Positions 61,235 to 64,000 of a DNA stretch of 64,000 bases are shown here, piece after piece. The stretch spans positions 1,550,001 to 1,614,000 of the forward strand of contig OY970164.1 in NCBI GenBank assembly GCA_963706555.1, written 5' to 3'. The position numbers and the translations under genes are program-made. Below the pieces are notes generated by a model. It saw nothing but the letters and a program-made list of their open reading frames with translations. It was not told the origin of the DNA and searched no databases. Position 1 is the stretch's first letter. Every line of letters begins with the position of its first letter. Source of the DNA: Bog-473 sp963706555. Its GTDB lineage: Bacteria > Actinomycetota > Acidimicrobiia > Acidimicrobiales > RAAP-2.

Positions 61235-62418
61235 CTTGCTGGTTGGAGCTCGTTGAGAAGGGATGCATTTTCGCCCATGATCTTGGCCACTGCGTCCGCG
61301 TCGAGCTTTTGGAGCTCGGTCATCCAGTCGGTCGGCTCGGGGAGACCCTCCACGTGTGGCCAGTCGGATCCGAAGATCACGCGATCGTCACCCATGAGGG
61401 CGACGATCTCCTTCACGTCGTCTTCCCAGAAGGGGTTGATCCACACATGGCGGCGGAACGTGACGACGGGGTCTTCCCGGAAGTACCCGGGCATCTTGCG
61501 GGCCGTGCTGGCCAGTTCACCGAACATGGGCGTCAGGAACTCTGACCCGTTCTCCACCGAGGCAATGCGCAGGTTCGGAAAACGGTCGAAGAGCCGCTCG
61601 AGGACCAGCGTGATCAAGAAGTCATGTGCTGCCCGGTCCATGGCGAACATCCGCACGCTCGGGGGCAGTCGTCCTTGACGGAAATTGGCCGCGAAGCCTT
61701 CGGTCGCATAGCCGTTGGTCGAAACGCCGGCATCACCCCCGTGGACGACAACGGTGATGCCTGCCTCGTTGACCCGGGCCCAGAAGGGATCGAACATCTC
61801 GGCCGCGGGGGAGTGAGGCCCCGTCACGCCGATCGGTGCGGCGGGCCGGAGCACCACCGTCCGTGCGCCCTGGTCCAGCGCCCACTCCAATTCGACGACG
61901 GCTTCGTCCACGTCGGCCAACGAGATGTAGGGAGAGGCGAAGATCCGATTCTTGTAGGCCATGCCCCAGTCTTCGGCCAGCCAGCGGTTGAACGCACGGA
62001 AGAGCAGGACGACCGCACCGGGGTCGTGCTTGAGGGCGTTCTCGTACATCATGCCGAGCGTCGGGAAGAGCCAGATTTTCTCCAGGCCCTGCCGGTCCAT
62101 CACCTCGAGCCGGGCGTCCCGGTTTCGGTACTCGGGACGAATCGGCTCGGGCGTCCCCATCAACTCGACCGCAGACCGAGTGCCGGCGTTGCCCCGGAAG
62201 TAGTCGAAGAGAGAGCCTGCGGGTGCGATCGGGTCGAAGGTGGGGTTGGTCACGGCACCGTTGATGACGCCGCCGAGCGCGTGGTACTTCCTCCCGCCGA
62301 TGTCGACCCATTGGATGACCCGGGACCCGTCCTCGGGGCGGAGATGGCGCGTAAAGGCATCCAGCGCTTCGTAGTAATGGTTGTCGGCGTCGAAGACCGA
62401 TGACTCGACGATCTGCAT
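61231..62418 (-). CDS. Amidohydrolase_2 family protein coupled to zwf
   Basis: A 395-residue TIM-barrel hydrolase. The ATG at 62418 begins MQIVESSVFDADNHYYEALD with the DxNHYYE variant of the first metal motif. Others are VVVHGGDAG (central His) and FGSDWPHVEG (Asp352), all normal for the actinobacterial group. Its stop overlaps the zwf start (GTGA), so the two are translated together, with no obvious metabolic link. The frame is open further upstream but without family similarity. Confidence 0.9.
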   Translation of the reverse strand: MQIVESSVFDADNHYYEALDAFTRHLRPEDGSRVIQWVDIGGRKYHALGGVINGAVTNPTFDPIAPAGSLFDYFRGNAGTRSAVELMGTPEPIRPEYRNRDARLEVMDRQGLEKIWLFPTLGMMYENALKHDPGAVVLLFRAFNRWLAEDWGMAYKNRIFASPYISLADVDEAVVELEWALDQGARTVVLRPAAPIGVTGPHSPAAEMFDPFWARVNEAGITVVVHGGDAGVSTNGYATEGFAANFRQGRLPPSVRMFAMDRAAHDFLITLVLERLFDRFPNLRIASVENGSEFLTPMFGELASTARKMPGYFREDPVVTFRRHVWINPFWEDDVKEIVALMGDDRVIFGSDWPHVEGLPEPTDWMTELQKLDADAVAKIMGENASLLNELQPAR

Positions 62419-62506
62419 GGTGTGCCTTCCCGTGTCGGGGCGGTGCGATCCAACACTGAAAACTTTAGGCGCCGGTCGGCCGAGCCGGGACGTCCCCGGC
62501 GTCGCC

Positions 62507-63346
62507 TCATCCGTCACGGTAGAGCGACGGCCGGCGCCCCTCCTCGAGGAGCGCGCCGATCCCGTCCCTCTGGTAGGCCAGCTGGAGGTCGATGCGCTGG
62601 ACGAGCAGCTCGGGCGAATGCGTGCAGCCGGGGACGGCCCGGGTCGCCTCCGCCACGACGGTCCCCGTCGGCGCCACGATCCTACTGGCACCCAGCAGCG
62701 TGCTCGAGCCATGTGCACCGCATTGGTTCGCTTGGATCCACCACTGGCTGTTGGCCAACGCCAGTGCGGGGTAGAGGACGTCCCACGTCGTTGCCCCCTC
62801 GACCTCGTGCGCCGAGGGGGCGACCACGAGCCGCGCGCCGCGCAAGCCCATCGTCCGGGCCACCTCGGGGAAGTCCCCGTCGAAGGAGATGACGATGCCG
62901 ACCATACCGAGCGTCGGGTCCTTGAAGGTGGTGAGGTGGTCACCGGGACGGAAAATGGACGGTTCCCCGGTCGGCGGGTAGAGGTGAGCTTTGCGGTGCG
63001 ACGCCACCAGTTCGCCGTGCGGGTTGAACACGAGCGCGGTGTTGAACAGCGCGCCGTCGTCGCCCCATTCGGGGACGCTGCCTGCCACGAGCCACATATC
63101 CGCAGCGAGTGCGGCTTCTCCGAGGCGCCTGCACCGGGGGCCGTCGGCCGGCTCTGCGGCATGGCGCGCGTCGTCGGCCAGGGTGTCGGGGTCGTAGCCG
63201 CACGGCCAGAGCTCGGGGAGGACGAGGAGCTCGACGCCGCGCGACGCGGCCAGCTCGATCATGTCGAGCGCCACTTGTTGGTTCCGCTTGGGCCCGCCTG
63301 GGGCCGGCAGCCACTGCGCGATCCCGACCTGGAGGTCGCGCTTCAT
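62507..63346 (-). CDS. Nitrilase-superfamily protein with Ser in place of the catalytic Cys
   Basis: A 279-residue carbon-nitrogen hydrolase fold. The catalytic Glu is in LVLPELWPCGY and the Lys in SHRKAHLYPPTGE. The nucleophile motif, usually GxxICYDxRFPE, reads GIVISFDGDFPE, with Ser154 at the cysteine position. The rest of the fold (ARLVVAPSAHEVEG, QANQCGAHGSSTLLGASRIV) is well kept. It may be inactive on nitriles and amides, a binding protein, or use serine. It precedes the amidohydrolase-zwf pair by 88 bp on the same strand. Confidence 0.85.
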   Translation of the reverse strand: MKRDLQVGIAQWLPAPGGPKRNQQVALDMIELAASRGVELLVLPELWPCGYDPDTLADDARHAAEPADGPRCRRLGEAALAADMWLVAGSVPEWGDDGALFNTALVFNPHGELVASHRKAHLYPPTGEPSIFRPGDHLTTFKDPTLGMVGIVISFDGDFPEVARTMGLRGARLVVAPSAHEVEGATTWDVLYPALALANSQWWIQANQCGAHGSSTLLGASRIVAPTGTVVAEATRAVPGCTHSPELLVQRIDLQLAYQRDGIGALLEEGRRPSLYRDG

Positions 63347-63478
63347 GTCGACACCTGGCCCGCCGTCACAAAAGGCTCCCTGTCATCGTGTGTTTCCACC
63401 GTAGGACGGGACCGTTCGAAGGCCGTTTCAGCTTCGTGAATGCACTGTGAAATCCGGCGTCACCGCAGGTGCAGCGGG

Positions 63479-64000
63479 TCACGCACCCAGACGGCGTGCC
63501 AGCAACGTGACGAGGTCATAGAGCACGTGCGCGGCGGCGATGGCCGTGATCTCGGCGTGATCGTAGGCCGGCGCGACCTCGACCACGTCGCCCCCGACGA
63601 CGGACGCGCCGTCCAGGCCGCGGAGGAGCGCGAGGAGCTCCCGGCTGGTCAGACCTCCCGCTTCGGGTGTTCCCGTGCCCGGGGCGTGCGCCGGATCGAG
63701 GACGTCGATGTCCACCGAAATGTAGAGGGGAGCGTCACCGACGCGTTCGAGAAGCCGGGCGATCGTGGCGTCGGTGCCATCCCGGGCCACATCGTTGGAC
63801 GAGATCTGCAAGAAACCCATCGAGGCGTCGTCGGTCAGGTCCGTGCTGGCGTAGAGGGGGCCGCGCAGTCCCACGTGTGCGCTGCGGTCCCGCAGGAGCA
63901 GGTTCTCCTCCCAGGCCCGGCGGAACGGCGTCCCGTGGGTGAACCGCTGATCGAAGTAGGTGTCCCACGTGTCGAGATGCGCGTCGAAGTGCACCAGGGC
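63479..64000 (-). CDS. Agmatinase/arginase-family ureohydrolase, C-terminal part (cut by window end)
   Basis: The frame is open to the last base of the window; 173 residues are visible. ALVHFDAHLDT is the binuclear manganese motif HFDAHxD and SVDIDVLDPAHAPGTGTPEAGG the second, with two more ligand aspartates; these are diagnostic of ureohydrolases such as agmatinase or guanidinobutyrase. The EVAPAYDHAEITAIAAAHV ending is typical. The N-terminal third lies outside the window. It hydrolyses a guanidino compound to urea and an amine; the substrate cannot be fixed from this part. Confidence 0.9.
   Translation of the reverse strand, partial: ALVHFDAHLDTWDTYFDQRFTHGTPFRRAWEENLLLRDRSAHVGLRGPLYASTDLTDDASMGFLQISSNDVARDGTDATIARLLERVGDAPLYISVDIDVLDPAHAPGTGTPEAGGLTSRELLALLRGLDGASVVGGDVVEVAPAYDHAEITAIAAAHVLYDLVTLLARRLGA

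Overview
The window is about 64 kb of GC-rich, gene-dense DNA with no rRNA, tRNA, CRISPR array, transposase or phage gene that I can see. Many GTG starts, many 4-nt ATGA/GTGA stop-start overlaps, mycobacterium-like families (TetR regulators, DUF35/thiolase pairs, Baeyer-Villiger monooxygenases, a FUSC exporter, DinB-like proteins) and several amidohydrolase_2 proteins point to an actinobacterium, probably an environmental Acidimicrobiia-type heterotroph. The lineage is an inference from gene content only; no phylogenetic marker was compared.

Layout. 1-8.5 kb: end of an amidohydrolase, a degenerate SDR, a TetR remnant, a secreted solute-binding protein, a three-gene molybdenum hydroxylase operon on the minus strand, then an SDR and a cupin. 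8.6-14.2 kb: an envelope region with an SGNH hydrolase, a Thr-rich anchored protein, a truncated metallo-beta-lactamase-fold gene carrying a 34-bp perfect palindrome, a secreted-repeat protein, two tiny proteins, and an anti-sigma/ECF-sigma pair. Three minus-strand genes here share an upstream TGTAAC-N8-(C/G)TAT motif. 14.2-19.4 kb: a hairpin-rich intergenic region, then a response regulator fused to a thioredoxin-reductase-like flavoprotein lacking the redox cysteines, a histidine kinase with a cyclic-nucleotide-type sensor domain, a small unknown protein and a haem-oxygenase-like iron protein. 19.4-28 kb: a monooxygenase, an aldo/keto reductase, a serpin-like protein, an amidohydrolase, a tyrosine phosphatase and a BrkB-type membrane protein.

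28-37 kb is a coherent acyl-CoA catabolic locus. A TetR regulator coupled to a DUF2889 protein diverges from a tightly overlapping operon: a PaaK-like ligase, a PaaK-related protein without an ATP site, a degenerate acyl-CoA synthetase, a cysteine-less thiolase-like protein and its DUF35 partner, followed by an amidohydrolase. The divergent region holds a 16-bp palindrome overlapping a perfect TTGACA -35 box. The thiolase/DUF35 pair resembles retro-aldolase complexes of steroid side-chain breakdown. 37-50 kb carries a D-aminoacylase-like hydrolase, a Rieske oxygenase translationally coupled to dihydrofolate reductase, a second monooxygenase, orotate phosphoribosyltransferase, a CoA-transferase and a FUSC exporter. 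50-64 kb carries a class II aldolase, VOC and GNAT proteins, a frameshifted enoyl-CoA hydratase, a SIMPL protein, an MFS exporter with its divergent TetR repressor, a quinone reductase, a copper-type P-ATPase, glucose-6-phosphate dehydrogenase coupled to an amidohydrolase, a nitrilase-fold protein with Ser in place of the catalytic Cys, and the end of an agmatinase-family gene.

Two recurring themes are worth noting. Several enzyme-like proteins lack a canonical catalytic residue. Two otherwise intact genes carry a frameshift that one missing base would explain, so sequence error must be excluded before calling them pseudogenes.
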